64,000 nucleotides of DNA from Bacteroides sp. (GCA_023665085.1 JAMPEQ010000007.1:62001-126000); one strand, 5' to 3'. Positions 15,913-29,375 are shown, numbered from the stretch's first letter. Numbers and translations are program-made. The notes: generated from the letters alone by a model not told the origin.

Positions 15913-18372
15913 CTATATTTTAAATAATTCCGCACAGGAAATTACGTTATACCTTCCGAGAGGATTACCTGCTAAATCATTATTGATTACCATAAGAGGC
16001 TCTCTGAAATTAAATGCTCTTTTGCCTGCAGTTACAGTAATATCACCACTATTCATTGTTAATCCTGTATTGCCTTCAAGCTGAATACCATCACCAATCT
16101 GACTTACAACAATCAGCTTTGTGTCAACATCACCTGCATCAGAATCAATAAGTTCAAACTCCATATTCTTGCATCGAATAGCATCATCAGTTGAATTTAT
16201 TGTTACATTGGCATTGGCACCGATAGAAATATTATAAAATACATTATCATAAATCAGATTTCCATTTACATCTGTAACAGGATTTCCTATAGCATCAAAC
16301 ATAGGAACCTGCTCTCTGGTATCAATACCTCTATTAGAAGAATTAACATTGAGAGTAAGATTCTTTATTTCCATCTTTGCAGTACATGTAATTGCCGACG
16401 ATGATGCATTTGCATTCAGCACACCATGACCTTTAAATGTAAGCCTTGTTTCACTGTCAATAGCATTACCCGATGTATTGGCAGTAAGAGTATTTACTGA
16501 GCCATCCTTAGCAGAAAGTGAAACATCTACACTAGGTTTCAAACCTGTTGTTTCATCCTTAGGAGCTTTATTGTTAATTTTGATACAGTCAGCTGCGGTA
16601 GTATTTATATTAACACCGCAGAGCTTAACATCTGTATTAACAGAGGCATTAACTGTTACGGTAATATCAGTATCGCCCATCAGGTCGAAATCATTTACCA
16701 TTGATGTACCTGACAGAACAATTCTGTTAAGCAAAGCATCATAAACTGCAACACCCTCGTAATTGATTGAGTCGGGATCACCGAGATTTAATGTTATAGC
16801 GTTTGTCGGTACAAGCTCATTGCACATTCCGCAAACATAACAGAAAATACCATCAGAATTAAATGCATAAATCATTGTTTTTGAATGACTGGCAGGAAGA
16901 ATTACAACATTTTCTTCATAACCGCAGACTGAACATTTCTGACAAGTCTTGCCTTCTGTGGTGCAGCTTGGTTCAAGTGCATAGTCTTCCATATTATGAC
17001 CTAGCTTATCAATAGTCATACCCGCTTTAATCAAGGTTTCGCAGTCAGAACAATATACATCACCTGTATAGCCGTCAGTATCACATGTTGCAGGAATATC
17101 ATTGACTGTTACAACACTGCTTTGCGGATGATCACAATCTATCTTTTCTAAAACAGTCTCATAACTGTAATTGCATATTGCACAGGTATGAACACCTATG
17201 CCCTCATTAAGCTTGGTAGGAACAATCTTTACAGAATAAATATAATTACACTTTGTTACTAATTCATTGCCGCAGATTTCACAACTTTGCATATGAGTTT
17301 CATTGCCTATATATTCAGCATGCGTATAAGTATGAGGAACAGGGGCTATTATCTCTGTATCTTTTACAGCATTGCAAACACTGCAATAAATTGACCGACG
17401 TCCCTCCTTTGTACAGCTTGGTTCAACATCAACTGTAAATTCCCTATTCCAGCTGTGTGTACCATCACTGCTGAGCTTTTGTACTACTCTTGTCACCTGC
17501 TTTTTACAAAGCTTACAGGTTTTCGTTTCTGTACCATTTTTATCACATGTTGCTTTTTCTGTTACAACATAGGCTGAATACTGATGCTCATAAAAAATAG
17601 GATCTGCAGGAATTACTGCCGTTGTCTTAGCTCCGCAGGTTTTGCAGACTGCTGTCTTTGAGCCTGACTGCGCACATGTTGCAGATTTTGTAACATAATA
17701 TGCACCATATGTATGCTTAACAGCAGTTTTACTTTTTACTGCAGTAAAAGCACCGTAAATATTTTTTCCATTAACTTTTCTGTATGCTCTGACTTTATAA
17801 TAACCTGACTTACCTAATCCGATCTTATGGTTATAGCTTACAGCCTTTACAGAAGCAACTGCTTTGTAAGTACCATTTTTTGATGCAGAATAATAAATCT
17901 GATAACCTGTCGCACCGCTTACTGCCTTATATTTTACTGTATTAACACCACACGCAGAGCTTGAAACAGAATATCCTAACGGAACTGCCGGAACAGTCTT
18001 TACACTCTTGACAGCGGATGTCTTTTTTTTCTTACCGTTTACTGCAGTTACTTTATAATAATAGGTTTTTCCGCAGGTAAGCTTTTTATCTGTATAGCTG
18101 ACAGTTGAATTTTTCTTAATTGTCTTAACAGCCTTATAACCACTTGATTTTTTTGTAGAGCGGTAAACAACATATTTTTTTGCAGAGCTGACTTTTTTCC
18201 AGCTTATTTTTGCAGTTGAATATGAACTGCTTTTTACTGTAACGCTTGGAGCTTTAAGACTTGCAGCATATGCAACAATACCTGTATCTTCAGCAATAAA
18301 CGCATCAACAGCAAAAAATGATGTAAATGCCATTACAGCACACAAAATCATAATTAATTTATTATTTTTCAT
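15913..18372 (-). CDS. Secreted multidomain surface protein (fn3 + Cys-pair repeats + Cthe_2159-like beta helix)
   Basis: An 819-residue exported protein. Residues 1-36 form a signal peptide (MKNNKLIMILCAVMAFTSFF, cleavage near AYA-AS). Residues about 37-215 hold two fibronectin-III-like modules (VKSSSYSTAKISWKKV and GLGKSGYYKVRAYRK). Residues about 220-510 hold a series of about seven short repeats with paired CxxC motifs (CKTCGA, CKLCKK, CSVCNA, CEICGN, CAICNY, CSDCET, CSVCGY), like zinc ribbons in spacing. The C-terminal 300 residues (SINYEGVAVYDALLNRIVLSG onward, INTTAADCIKINNK) match the Cthe_2159 carbohydrate-binding beta-helix type found in clostridial cellulose degraders. No sortase motif or membrane anchor is visible at the end, so it is probably a wall-associated or free glycan-binding protein. 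Monocistronic. Confidence 0.75.
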   Translation of the reverse strand: MKNNKLIMILCAVMAFTSFFAVDAFIAEDTGIVAYAASLKAPSVTVKSSSYSTAKISWKKVSSAKKYVVYRSTKKSSGYKAVKTIKKNSTVSYTDKKLTCGKTYYYKVTAVNGKKKKTSAVKSVKTVPAVPLGYSVSSSACGVNTVKYKAVSGATGYQIYYSASKNGTYKAVASVKAVSYNHKIGLGKSGYYKVRAYRKVNGKNIYGAFTAVKSKTAVKHTYGAYYVTKSATCAQSGSKTAVCKTCGAKTTAVIPADPIFYEHQYSAYVVTEKATCDKNGTETKTCKLCKKQVTRVVQKLSSDGTHSWNREFTVDVEPSCTKEGRRSIYCSVCNAVKDTEIIAPVPHTYTHAEYIGNETHMQSCEICGNELVTKCNYIYSVKIVPTKLNEGIGVHTCAICNYSYETVLEKIDCDHPQSSVVTVNDIPATCDTDGYTGDVYCSDCETLIKAGMTIDKLGHNMEDYALEPSCTTEGKTCQKCSVCGYEENVVILPASHSKTMIYAFNSDGIFCYVCGMCNELVPTNAITLNLGDPDSINYEGVAVYDALLNRIVLSGTSMVNDFDLMGDTDITVTVNASVNTDVKLCGVNINTTAADCIKINNKAPKDETTGLKPSVDVSLSAKDGSVNTLTANTSGNAIDSETRLTFKGHGVLNANASSSAITCTAKMEIKNLTLNVNSSNRGIDTREQVPMFDAIGNPVTDVNGNLIYDNVFYNISIGANANVTINSTDDAIRCKNMEFELIDSDAGDVDTKLIVVSQIGDGIQLEGNTGLTMNSGDITVTAGKRAFNFREPLMVINNDLAGNPLGRYNVISCAELFKI

Positions 18373-18477
18373 CCCTGTTCTCTCCTAATAAATTAACAAA
18401 AGTATATTAATCATCAGTATTTTATCACATTGTCTAAAAGTTTTCAATAACACAAATTATAATTTATATTTACTTTA

Positions 18478-21400
18478 TTAATTTATGTTTTCCTTTTCTT
18501 CTTTTATCTTTGACATTATTCTGAGTGTTTCTGCCATTGTTTCAAGGTTTGATTCGCCTGTATCAAGCCTTATTGCAATATACGGTCTCTTGCCTGCTGA
18601 CAGAGTAACCCTGCCTTTCATAAAGGCATTCAAAACTGCCACAGTTCTGATATCAGGATCAGGCAAATAAAAAAGCAATGATCCGTTTCGCTGAACAACA
18701 TCTGTAATACCCAGTAAAAGAGCCGTATTACGCATCAAGGCAATCTCAACCAAACCGCATACAGCAGTCGGAGGCTTTCCGAAACGGTCAGTAAGCTCAT
18801 CATAAACATCATTTGCGTCCTCATCATTTTTAATATTAGCAATACGCTTATACATAGCAAGACGCTGAGATGTGGAAATAATATAGTTTTCAGGGATATG
18901 AGCATCCAAAGAAATATCTATCAGGCACTCTTTCTCCTTTTCAACCTCTTCTTCCGTAACCTCGCCTTTTTCCAAAGCTACTGCCTCTTCTAAAATTTTG
19001 AGATACATATCATAGCCGACAGCCTCAAGATGTCCATGCTGTTTATTTCCAAGCAAAGAGCCTGCACCTCGGATTTCCAAATCCCTCATAGCAATCTTAA
19101 AGCCTGAGCCGAATTCGGTATATTCTCTGATTGCCTCCAGTCTGCGTGTTGCAACATCGGTAAGCTCTTTTCCTCGTGTAAAGGTAAAATATGCATATGC
19201 TCTTCTTGAAGATCTTCCTACTCTTCCTCGAATCTGATGCAGCTGAGCAAGACCGAGTCTGTCGGCATTTTCAATTATAAGAGTATTGCAGTTGGGAACA
19301 TCGACGCCTGTCTCTATAATTGTAGTGCATACAAGAACATCTATATCACCGTCAAGAAGCTGTTTCCACACCTTTGACAGCTGTTCCTCTGTCATTTTTC
19401 CATGGGCAATTCCGACATTTGCATCCGGAAGAGATTTTTTTAGCTGCAATGCCTTATGCTCAATAGTTTCAACACTGTTATGCAGATAATAACACTGACC
19501 GCCTCTGTTTATTTCTCTTTCCATTGCCTCAACAACAATATCATTGTCATATTCAACAACATATGTCTGCACCGGATGTCTCTCACCGGGGGCCTCTTCA
19601 ATAAGGCTCATATCTCTTATTCCGCTCATTGCCATATTAAGAGTTCTCGGAATAGGTGTTGCAGACAAGGTAAGAACATCAACACGCGGAAACTTCTCTT
19701 TAATTTTTTCTTTTTGAGCAACACCGAAGCGCTGTTCTTCATCAATAATAAGCAGTCCTAAATCCTTAAACTGAATACTTTTTCCAAGCAGTTTATGAGT
19801 ACCGATAAGAAGATCCACATTACCGTCTTTTACCTTCTGTATAACCTCTTTCTGCTTTGACGGACTTACAAAACGTGAAAGCATTTCAACATTCACCGGA
19901 AACGGCTCTAATCTTTTAAGAGCAGTCTGAAAATGCTGCATTGCCAGCACTGTTGTCGGCACAAGAATAGCACACTGCTTTCCGTCACCTATACATTTGA
20001 ACACTGCACGCAGAGCAACCTCGGTTTTACCGAAACCAACATCACCGCAAAGCAGTCTGTCCATAGGTGATGATTTTTCCATATCTCGTTTTATTTCGTC
20101 ACTGCATCTTAGCTGATCATCGGTTTCATCATATTCAAAACGAAGCTCAAAGTCACGCTGTAAATCGGTATCCTGTGAAAAAGCAAAGCCCTTTGTGCTC
20201 ATACGCTTTGCATAAAGTGCAATAAGCTCCTTTGCCATATCCTTTACAGATTCACGAACTCTGGCTTTTGTCTTTTTCCAGTCACCAGAACCAAGCCGAT
20301 TGACCTTAACTCTTGTTTCCTCTTTAGGTCCGATATATTTTGAAACCAAATCCAGCTGAGTTACGGGAACATAAAGAGTATCTCCCTTTGCATAGCTGAT
20401 TTTTATATAGTCTTTCTTTACCTTATCAAGCTCAAGAGCATGAATGCCCTCAAAAATGCCTATGCCGTGAATATTATGAACAATATAATCACCTACTGAA
20501 AGCTCATCAAGTGAATGTATGGAATTTTTTGACTTTGCTTTTTTAGGTTTTTTAGAGCTTTGAGAGGTTTTTGAATGTGTCATAACTGCCAGCTTAATCT
20601 GAGTAAACTGAAAGCCTGACGGCAAAGTTCCGCAGAGAATATTTATTGCCTTTTGCTGAAGCTGTTTCGGTCGTTTTTCAAAAAAAACAGCGTCATAGCC
20701 CATATCGTTAATATCTTCACAAAGAGCCCTTGCACCTCTTGATGTACCTGCCATAATGCATATGGTATATCCACCCTTGACAAGACCAAAAAGCTCTTCC
20801 TTAAGCTGACTTAAAGTTCCTGACCATGCATTAAGGCTCTGAACTGTAAAATTAGCCAAATGCTTTACAGGTGTGTCAAAGCTGCCTCTTGGAAGAGAAT
20901 CCATATAGACAGCTGAATATTTGCTGTAAACATCTGTAAGCTCTGTAAAATCAAGACTGAATTTATCAAGTCCTTTGCACAAAGTGCCGTCCTCAACAAA
21001 CCACTTTAAGTCCTCTAAATTAAGCCTTTCCTGCTTCTGACATTTTTCTTTGACTCTGGCACTTTCAACAATAAAAAGCCTGCCCTCAAAATAATCAAAA
21101 ATACCTGATGATTTATAACAAAGAGGCAAATACTTATCAAGGCAGTTAATATAAGCATCCTGACGCAGACGTTCTGAATCGGAATAAAGCTTTTCACGAG
21201 CCTTTATTGCCTTGCCCTTAAGACTTTTTGCCAGACTGTCAATACTGTCAGCAAGCTTATTTTTGTCATCAACCAAGACTTCGGCGGCGGGTGTTATGCT
21301 GACTTTTTCAAGATTTTTTGTACGTCTTTGAGTATACAAATCGAATGAACTGATAGTGTCAACATTATCTCCCCACAGCTCAATTCTTACAGGTTCATCA

Positions 21401-21954
21401 AGATATGCAGGAAAAATGTCTATAATCCCGCCGCGAACTGCAAACTGGCTTGTTCCGTCAACCTGATCAAACCTCGAATATCCCGAAGCAATCAATTTAT
21501 TCTCAAGGTCACTAATATCTATTTCATCATTTACGGCAATATTAAAGCTGTATTCCTTCAGCTTATTCGGCGGCATAGTATACTGGCATGCAGCATTTAC
21601 TGACATTACCACAGCACTGTAATCACCTTTTATAATACGTGAAAGCACACCGAGACGGATATGCTCAAACTCTCTGCTGACACCCGACACCTCAACAAAG
21701 GTGAATTCCCTTGAAGGATAAAGAAGAACATTATCCTGAAGCTCTGCAAGGCACTCATGCACCTTTACTGCTGTTGCCTCGTCAGGTGTAACTACAAAAG
21801 CTTTTTCACCCTTTTCACACAGTGAGTGTATTAAAAAGCACTTTGTTATATCAGAAAGCCCGATAGCCCCAATCGGTGCAGACAGGGTGTCTATACTTTG
21901 ACTGAGGCTCAAAAATTCTTTACTTTTATTAAATTCATTTGAAAAACAGGACAT
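18478..21954 (-). CDS. mfd: Transcription-repair coupling factor Mfd
   Basis: A 1158-residue SF2 translocase that removes stalled RNA polymerase and recruits UvrA. The domain order is as expected: UvrB-like N-terminal region (about 1-350), RNA-polymerase-interaction CarD-like domain (LSVGDYIVHNIHGIGIF, about 490-560), helicase domains with Walker A GDVGFGKT and DEEQ box IIDEEQRFGV, TRG motif region (GRVGRSSRRAYAYF), and the C-terminal TRCF domain. Length is normal for the family. It lies 18 bp after pth on the same strand, so it is probably transcribed with the hemolysin-like gene and pth. Confidence 0.97.
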   Translation of the reverse strand: MSCFSNEFNKSKEFLSLSQSIDTLSAPIGAIGLSDITKCFLIHSLCEKGEKAFVVTPDEATAVKVHECLAELQDNVLLYPSREFTFVEVSGVSREFEHIRLGVLSRIIKGDYSAVVMSVNAACQYTMPPNKLKEYSFNIAVNDEIDISDLENKLIASGYSRFDQVDGTSQFAVRGGIIDIFPAYLDEPVRIELWGDNVDTISSFDLYTQRRTKNLEKVSITPAAEVLVDDKNKLADSIDSLAKSLKGKAIKAREKLYSDSERLRQDAYINCLDKYLPLCYKSSGIFDYFEGRLFIVESARVKEKCQKQERLNLEDLKWFVEDGTLCKGLDKFSLDFTELTDVYSKYSAVYMDSLPRGSFDTPVKHLANFTVQSLNAWSGTLSQLKEELFGLVKGGYTICIMAGTSRGARALCEDINDMGYDAVFFEKRPKQLQQKAINILCGTLPSGFQFTQIKLAVMTHSKTSQSSKKPKKAKSKNSIHSLDELSVGDYIVHNIHGIGIFEGIHALELDKVKKDYIKISYAKGDTLYVPVTQLDLVSKYIGPKEETRVKVNRLGSGDWKKTKARVRESVKDMAKELIALYAKRMSTKGFAFSQDTDLQRDFELRFEYDETDDQLRCSDEIKRDMEKSSPMDRLLCGDVGFGKTEVALRAVFKCIGDGKQCAILVPTTVLAMQHFQTALKRLEPFPVNVEMLSRFVSPSKQKEVIQKVKDGNVDLLIGTHKLLGKSIQFKDLGLLIIDEEQRFGVAQKEKIKEKFPRVDVLTLSATPIPRTLNMAMSGIRDMSLIEEAPGERHPVQTYVVEYDNDIVVEAMEREINRGGQCYYLHNSVETIEHKALQLKKSLPDANVGIAHGKMTEEQLSKVWKQLLDGDIDVLVCTTIIETGVDVPNCNTLIIENADRLGLAQLHQIRGRVGRSSRRAYAYFTFTRGKELTDVATRRLEAIREYTEFGSGFKIAMRDLEIRGAGSLLGNKQHGHLEAVGYDMYLKILEEAVALEKGEVTEEEVEKEKECLIDISLDAHIPENYIISTSQRLAMYKRIANIKNDEDANDVYDELTDRFGKPPTAVCGLVEIALMRNTALLLGITDVVQRNGSLLFYLPDPDIRTVAVLNAFMKGRVTLSAGKRPYIAIRLDTGESNLETMAETLRIMSKIKEEKENIN

Positions 21955-21972
21955 AACCCTATCTACGCCCCT

Positions 21973-22569
21973 TTACGAATTATATAAATTCATCGCCTTA
22001 TCAATTTCATCATTTACCATAAGACGAACCGCATTTGTTGTATTTTCAAGTGCAGATTTCAAATTGCCTTCCATATCCTTAGGAAATCTGCCAAGCACCC
22101 ATGCTGCCAGATCATACTCAGGATTAGGCTTTTTGCCGACACCTATTTTAACTCTCGGAAAATTTTCACAACCAAGATGCGCTATTATGCTTTTTATGCC
22201 GTTATGACCGCCGGCAGAGCCTTTTCTGCGAATTCTTGTATGACCGACATCAAGCGAAATATCATCATATAAAACAATGATATTCTCTGCCGGAACTTTA
22301 TAAAACTTTGCAGCTTCTCCCACAGCTTCACCGCTGTTGTTCATCATAGTCTGAGGCTTCATCAAAAGACAACGTCTGCCATTTATAACAGCGTCACCGA
22401 TCAAAGCATGATGCTTAAGCTTTTTTATATTAATATTTTCTTCAATAGCAAGTAAATCCATTGCAAGAAATCCTGCATTATGCCTTGTCATTTCATACTT
22501 AGCACCCGGATTTCCAAGGCCTACAATAATATAATCGTATGCACCGTTATTTTTCTTAAAACTAAACAT
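21973..22569 (-). CDS. pth: Peptidyl-tRNA hydrolase
   Basis: A 198-residue hydrolase that frees tRNA from prematurely released peptidyl-tRNA. Family signatures are present: GLGNPGAKYEMTRHNAGF with the catalytic His, KPQTMMNNSG with the substrate-binding Asn, and YDDISLDVG with the conserved Asp. The start is taken at 22569 (MFSFKKNNGAYDY); the open frame extends upstream into the hemolysin-like gene, but that part is not conserved. The gene overlaps the preceding stop by 8 bp, indicating coupling. pth-mfd adjacency is common in Firmicutes. Confidence 0.96.
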   Translation of the reverse strand: MFSFKKNNGAYDYIIVGLGNPGAKYEMTRHNAGFLAMDLLAIEENINIKKLKHHALIGDAVINGRRCLLMKPQTMMNNSGEAVGEAAKFYKVPAENIIVLYDDISLDVGHTRIRRKGSAGGHNGIKSIIAHLGCENFPRVKIGVGKKPNPEYDLAAWVLGRFPKDMEGNLKSALENTTNAVRLMVNDEIDKAMNLYNS

Positions 22570-23827
22570 TTTCTTCTTTTTCGTTTTCCTTAACAATAAT
22601 TTTAATATCCTGTGCTCTTCTGCCGTCAACAGTAAGCACAAGCGCAATCAGCTCATCAGTTTCAAAAGTATCATCAACTTCGGGAATTTTATCAGTATTC
22701 TGCATTACCCAGCCGTTGACAGTGGAAATTTCTTTTTCTTCCTTGAAAATATGAAAATAATCATAAAAATCATCGATTGAGGTGCTGCCCTGAACAATAT
22801 ATTCATTATCACCTATTTGTTCAATATCATATTCAACCTCATCATGCTCATCCCAAATTTCACCAACAAGCTCTTCTAATATATCCTCAAGAGTAACAAT
22901 GCCCTCTGTTCCGCCAAATTCGTCAATGACAACAGCCAGATGTGTTTTATTCTTCTGGAATATTTTAAGAAGCTTTGAAATTTTAGTATCGGGCGATACA
23001 ACGGGAACAGGCTTCAGCACTGTGCGGATAGACTTAAGATTTCGTTTTCTTGCAGACTGAAAATCTCTTTCATGAATAATGCCGACAATATTATCAATAT
23101 CACCGATATAAACAGGCAGTCTGCTGAAATTTGTAGTATTGAACACACGTTCAATTTCATTAAGCGGAGCATATTTATCAACTGCTTCAACATCAATTCG
23201 CGGAACCAGTATATCACTTACATCAATATCATCAAATTCAATTGAGGAATGTATAAGCTCACTTTCATTTTCATCAATTTCTCCGCCTGTATGTGCCTCG
23301 TCAACATAGGTTTTCAGCTCTTCTTCAGTTACAATATCCATACCGCCTGTTTTAAAAATCTTATTCATCAAAAGCTTCCAGCCTTTGAAGAAAAGGTTGA
23401 GAGGTGTAAAAACTATAATAAAAAAGCGAATTATCGGAGCAATTATAATTACCATTTTTTCTGCCTTTTCTTTGGCAATAGTCTTAGGTGTTACTTCACC
23501 GAAAATCAAAACAACAACAGTCATAACAATAGTAGATACTGTTGCACCAAGATCGCTGTTATCGCCGAGTATTCCAGTAAAAAACAGCGTAGCAATAGAG
23601 GTACAGGCAATATTTACAATATTATTACCTATGAGAACAGTTGACAGAACCATATCATAATTTTCACTCAGCACAAGTGCTCTGTCAATTGCTTTATTTG
23701 ATTTTCCATCCTTTTTCATAGCCTTAAGCTTTACTCTGTTGAGCGAAGAAAAAGCTGTTTCTGCCCCTGAAAAAAAGCTGCTGAAAAGCACTAGTATTAT
23801 CATTACAATCAGTAATGGTGTATTCAT
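22562..23827 (-). CDS. Hemolysin/CorC family membrane protein (DUF21-CBS-CorC)
   Basis: A 421-residue CNNM-type protein. An N-terminal DUF21 membrane region (residues about 1-190, starting with SSFFSGAETAFSSLNRVKLKA and four hydrophobic segments) is followed by a CBS pair (about 205-320, with VPRIDVEAVDKYAPL and AVVIDEFGGTEGIVTLEDILEE) and a CorC/HlyC transporter-associated domain (about 335-410). Members are linked to Mg2+ or other divalent cation export; true haemolytic activity is not implied. First gene of the probable operon with pth and mfd. Confidence 0.9.
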   Translation of the reverse strand: MNTPLLIVMIILVLFSSFFSGAETAFSSLNRVKLKAMKKDGKSNKAIDRALVLSENYDMVLSTVLIGNNIVNIACTSIATLFFTGILGDNSDLGATVSTIVMTVVVLIFGEVTPKTIAKEKAEKMVIIIAPIIRFFIIVFTPLNLFFKGWKLLMNKIFKTGGMDIVTEEELKTYVDEAHTGGEIDENESELIHSSIEFDDIDVSDILVPRIDVEAVDKYAPLNEIERVFNTTNFSRLPVYIGDIDNIVGIIHERDFQSARKRNLKSIRTVLKPVPVVSPDTKISKLLKIFQKNKTHLAVVIDEFGGTEGIVTLEDILEELVGEIWDEHDEVEYDIEQIGDNEYIVQGSTSIDDFYDYFHIFKEEKEISTVNGWVMQNTDKIPEVDDTFETDELIALVLTVDGRRAQDIKIIVKENEKEENV

Positions 23828-23864
23828 TGTAATTTCTCCTAAAAATATTTATTTATAATGTCAT

Positions 23865-23895
23865 AAAAGCGTGCAGAATTATCATGCACGCTTTT
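23865..23895. terminator. Bidirectional terminator
   Basis: The arms AAAAGCGTGCA (23865-23875) and TGCACGCTTTT (23884-23894) have T-runs on the plus strand and, mirrored, on the minus strand. Flanking genes are minus-strand, so it serves the radical SAM gene ending at 23949. Confidence 0.8.
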
Positions 23896-23948
23896 TATAT
23901 TTTTATTTTAGCCAAACAAAATCGAATAAAACAGGACTTATCTAAGTA

Positions 23949-25376
23949 TTACTCTGTTTTCACAAATTCTGAAAACTCTCTTTCCTCATCAGGTTTTTCA
24001 TAATTGTACATGTTTTCATCCTTAACATGCTTTGCAATATATTCATCACGATTAAAGAGTTCATCTGCCTTAACCTTCCAGGCTTTAGCAGCATTGATAG
24101 TTTTATCAAACAAATCATTTGCACTTTCAGGATGCTGCATTTCTGTTGAATAAGCACCTGTGTCCTTAACCATTTTACTGATAGCACCCGGATTATCAAG
24201 CACCGGACAAGGACGAAGCATGTTATTTGAGAAAGGCTGATTTCTCTTATAAGCCATAAATATAGGACTCTTAAGAGCATCAAGCACAGAACACTTTTTA
24301 ATATTCACATTTGAATAATGAACAAAAGCACAAGGCTCGCAATCACCATTTGCATTAATGTGGAAATAATGACGTCCGCCGGCAATACAGCCCTGTACAT
24401 ACTCACCGTCATTCCAGAAATCAAGAGCAAATATAGGCTTTGTCTTTCTCCATTCATGCATTTTTTTATACATTGTTGCTCTCTGATCAGGGGTAGCCAT
24501 AAGCTCTGTTACAGCACCGTTTCCCGTAGGCATATATGTAAAGAACCATGCAAATTTTACGCCTTTGTCAATAAGCCAGTCAATATACTCATCTGATGAA
24601 AGAACATCTGTATTCTTGCTGGTATAGCATAATGATGCACCAAAAGGAATACCTCTGTTCTTAAGTCTTTTCATTGCTGCAGTACATTTGCTGAAAGTAC
24701 CCTCTCCGCGACGAAAATCATTCTCTGCCTCATAACCCTCAATGGAAAATGCAGGGAAGAAATTACCTACCTCACCGATTTCATCTGCAAAGCTGTCATC
24801 AATAAGAGTACCATTTGTAAAGCTCATAAAGATACAATCAGGATTTTCTCTGCACAGACGCATAAGATCGGCTCTGCGCATTGTAGGCTCACCACCTGTA
24901 TATAGATACATATATGTACCAAGCTCTTTACCCTGACTGATAATTCTTGCCAAATCATCATATGAAAGCGAGCTTTCATGACCATACTCAGCAGCCCAGC
25001 AGCCTGTGCATTTCAGATTACATGCGGCAGTCGGATCCATAAGAATAGCCCAAGGTACATTACAGCCGTGTTTTTCAATATTTTCCATTCTGATAGAATA
25101 ACTGTTGATAGCAACATTCATCATAGGCGGAATCATTTTAGTAAGAAAACCTTCGTCTGTGTCGCAAATAAGACTTTTCGCAAATCTCATCCAGTTGTTA
25201 TCAGAATCATCAAGCACCTTATGCAGACCGGCATAAGTAGATCTGTTTACCTTCTTAACATCAGCTTTTTCAAGCAGGCTGAGAATTCTTGGTGCATTTC
25301 TGTTGAAATCCTTTCTTGCGTATTTTACTGCCTCTTTGACTGCAAAGGTCATAGCAGATTCTTTTATAGATTTCAT
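23949..25376 (-). CDS. Radical SAM protein with SPASM-like C-terminal region
   Basis: A 475-residue radical SAM enzyme. The cluster motif CNLKCTGC (about residues 119-126) is followed by a GGEP motif (YTGGEPTMRR), and the C-terminal part has further cysteines (GCIAGGRHYFHINANGDCEPCAF) in a SPASM/twitch-like arrangement for auxiliary clusters. The N-terminal 100 residues are helical and specific to this type. No peptide precursor gene or partner is seen next to it; it is flanked by terminators and stands alone. Family members of this shape are widespread in Clostridia with mostly unknown substrates, so no reaction is assigned. Confidence 0.75.
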   Translation of the reverse strand: MKSIKESAMTFAVKEAVKYARKDFNRNAPRILSLLEKADVKKVNRSTYAGLHKVLDDSDNNWMRFAKSLICDTDEGFLTKMIPPMMNVAINSYSIRMENIEKHGCNVPWAILMDPTAACNLKCTGCWAAEYGHESSLSYDDLARIISQGKELGTYMYLYTGGEPTMRRADLMRLCRENPDCIFMSFTNGTLIDDSFADEIGEVGNFFPAFSIEGYEAENDFRRGEGTFSKCTAAMKRLKNRGIPFGASLCYTSKNTDVLSSDEYIDWLIDKGVKFAWFFTYMPTGNGAVTELMATPDQRATMYKKMHEWRKTKPIFALDFWNDGEYVQGCIAGGRHYFHINANGDCEPCAFVHYSNVNIKKCSVLDALKSPIFMAYKRNQPFSNNMLRPCPVLDNPGAISKMVKDTGAYSTEMQHPESANDLFDKTINAAKAWKVKADELFNRDEYIAKHVKDENMYNYEKPDEEREFSEFVKTE

Positions 25377-25517
25377 AAAAAATCCTCACTTTTTCACCAA
25401 AACTTATTTTTGCTAAGTATTTTGTTATAATTCTGCAAAATCAAATATATCCCTTTTAAATAAAAATGTCAAGATAAATTTATTTTACAGGATTTTAAAG
25501 CGTAGTTAATAATAGAA

Positions 25518-28601
<3,084 letters not shown>

Positions 28602-29219
28602 TTATCGTCTGTGATATTTGCCCTCCTGATAGCCCTCCTGCTTAATACATACGCCGACACTGCGAAGCAGAATAACCAAATCAAGTTTTAAGGACCAGTT
28701 ATCACAATAAAGCTTGTCATACTTCATTTTTTTCACAAGAGAAATACTGTCTCTTCCCTTAATCTGAGCCATTCCCGTAAGTCCCGGTCTGAATCGATAC
28801 ACACCATATTCAAGTCTCATTCGATGTGCTCTCATTTCTGATGAAATCAGCGGTCTCGGGCCTACAAAGCTCATATCGCCTTTAAGAATATTCCAAAGCT
28901 GAGGAAGCTCATCAAGGCTGGTTTTTCTAAGGAAATTACCCACCTTTGTTATATACTGGTCAGGATTTTCCAATTCAGCAGTAGCAACATTAGGTGTATC
29001 ATTTCTCATTGTCTGAAACTTATAAATCTTAAACGGCTTTCCCCGTCTGCCCCGTCGCTCATGACTGAAAAACACACTTGTATTTGGTGTCAGCAAATTT
29101 GCGATACATATTATTAAAAACAGAGGAGAAAGCACAATAAGTGCTAAAAAGGACATAACAATATCAAACAATCGTTTAATTTTTGTAGGTCCTAAATATT
29201 TTTTTAACTTCTTTTTCAT
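28602..29219 (-). CDS. Bacterial sugar transferase (undecaprenyl-phosphate sugar-1-P transferase)
   Basis: A 205-residue membrane enzyme that starts assembly of a surface glycan by moving a sugar-1-phosphate to undecaprenyl phosphate. It has one N-terminal hydrophobic segment (IVMSFLALIVLSPLFLIICI), then the conserved signature FKIYKFQTMR, RKTSLDELPQLWNILKGDMS and FVGPRP. This is the short, catalytic-only form (like the C-terminal part of WcaJ/WbaP). No other glycan genes are adjacent, but an O-antigen-type ABC permease lies at 37766-38605. Confidence 0.9.
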   Translation of the reverse strand: MKKKLKKYLGPTKIKRLFDIVMSFLALIVLSPLFLIICIANLLTPNTSVFFSHERRGRRGKPFKIYKFQTMRNDTPNVATAELENPDQYITKVGNFLRKTSLDELPQLWNILKGDMSFVGPRPLISSEMRAHRMRLEYGVYRFRPGLTGMAQIKGRDSISLVKKMKYDKLYCDNWSLKLDLVILLRSVGVCIKQEGYQEGKYHRR

Positions 29220-29375
29220 CTACGCAACCCTATTATTTAAAATCACAACTATTTAATAGATTTAAAATATATTCTATAAATATAAACAATGCATAAACTT
29301 ATGCTGGAATTATATCACAAGTTATAACACAAGTAAATCAAATATGCAATTTTTTTATAATAATTTTAATTAGTG

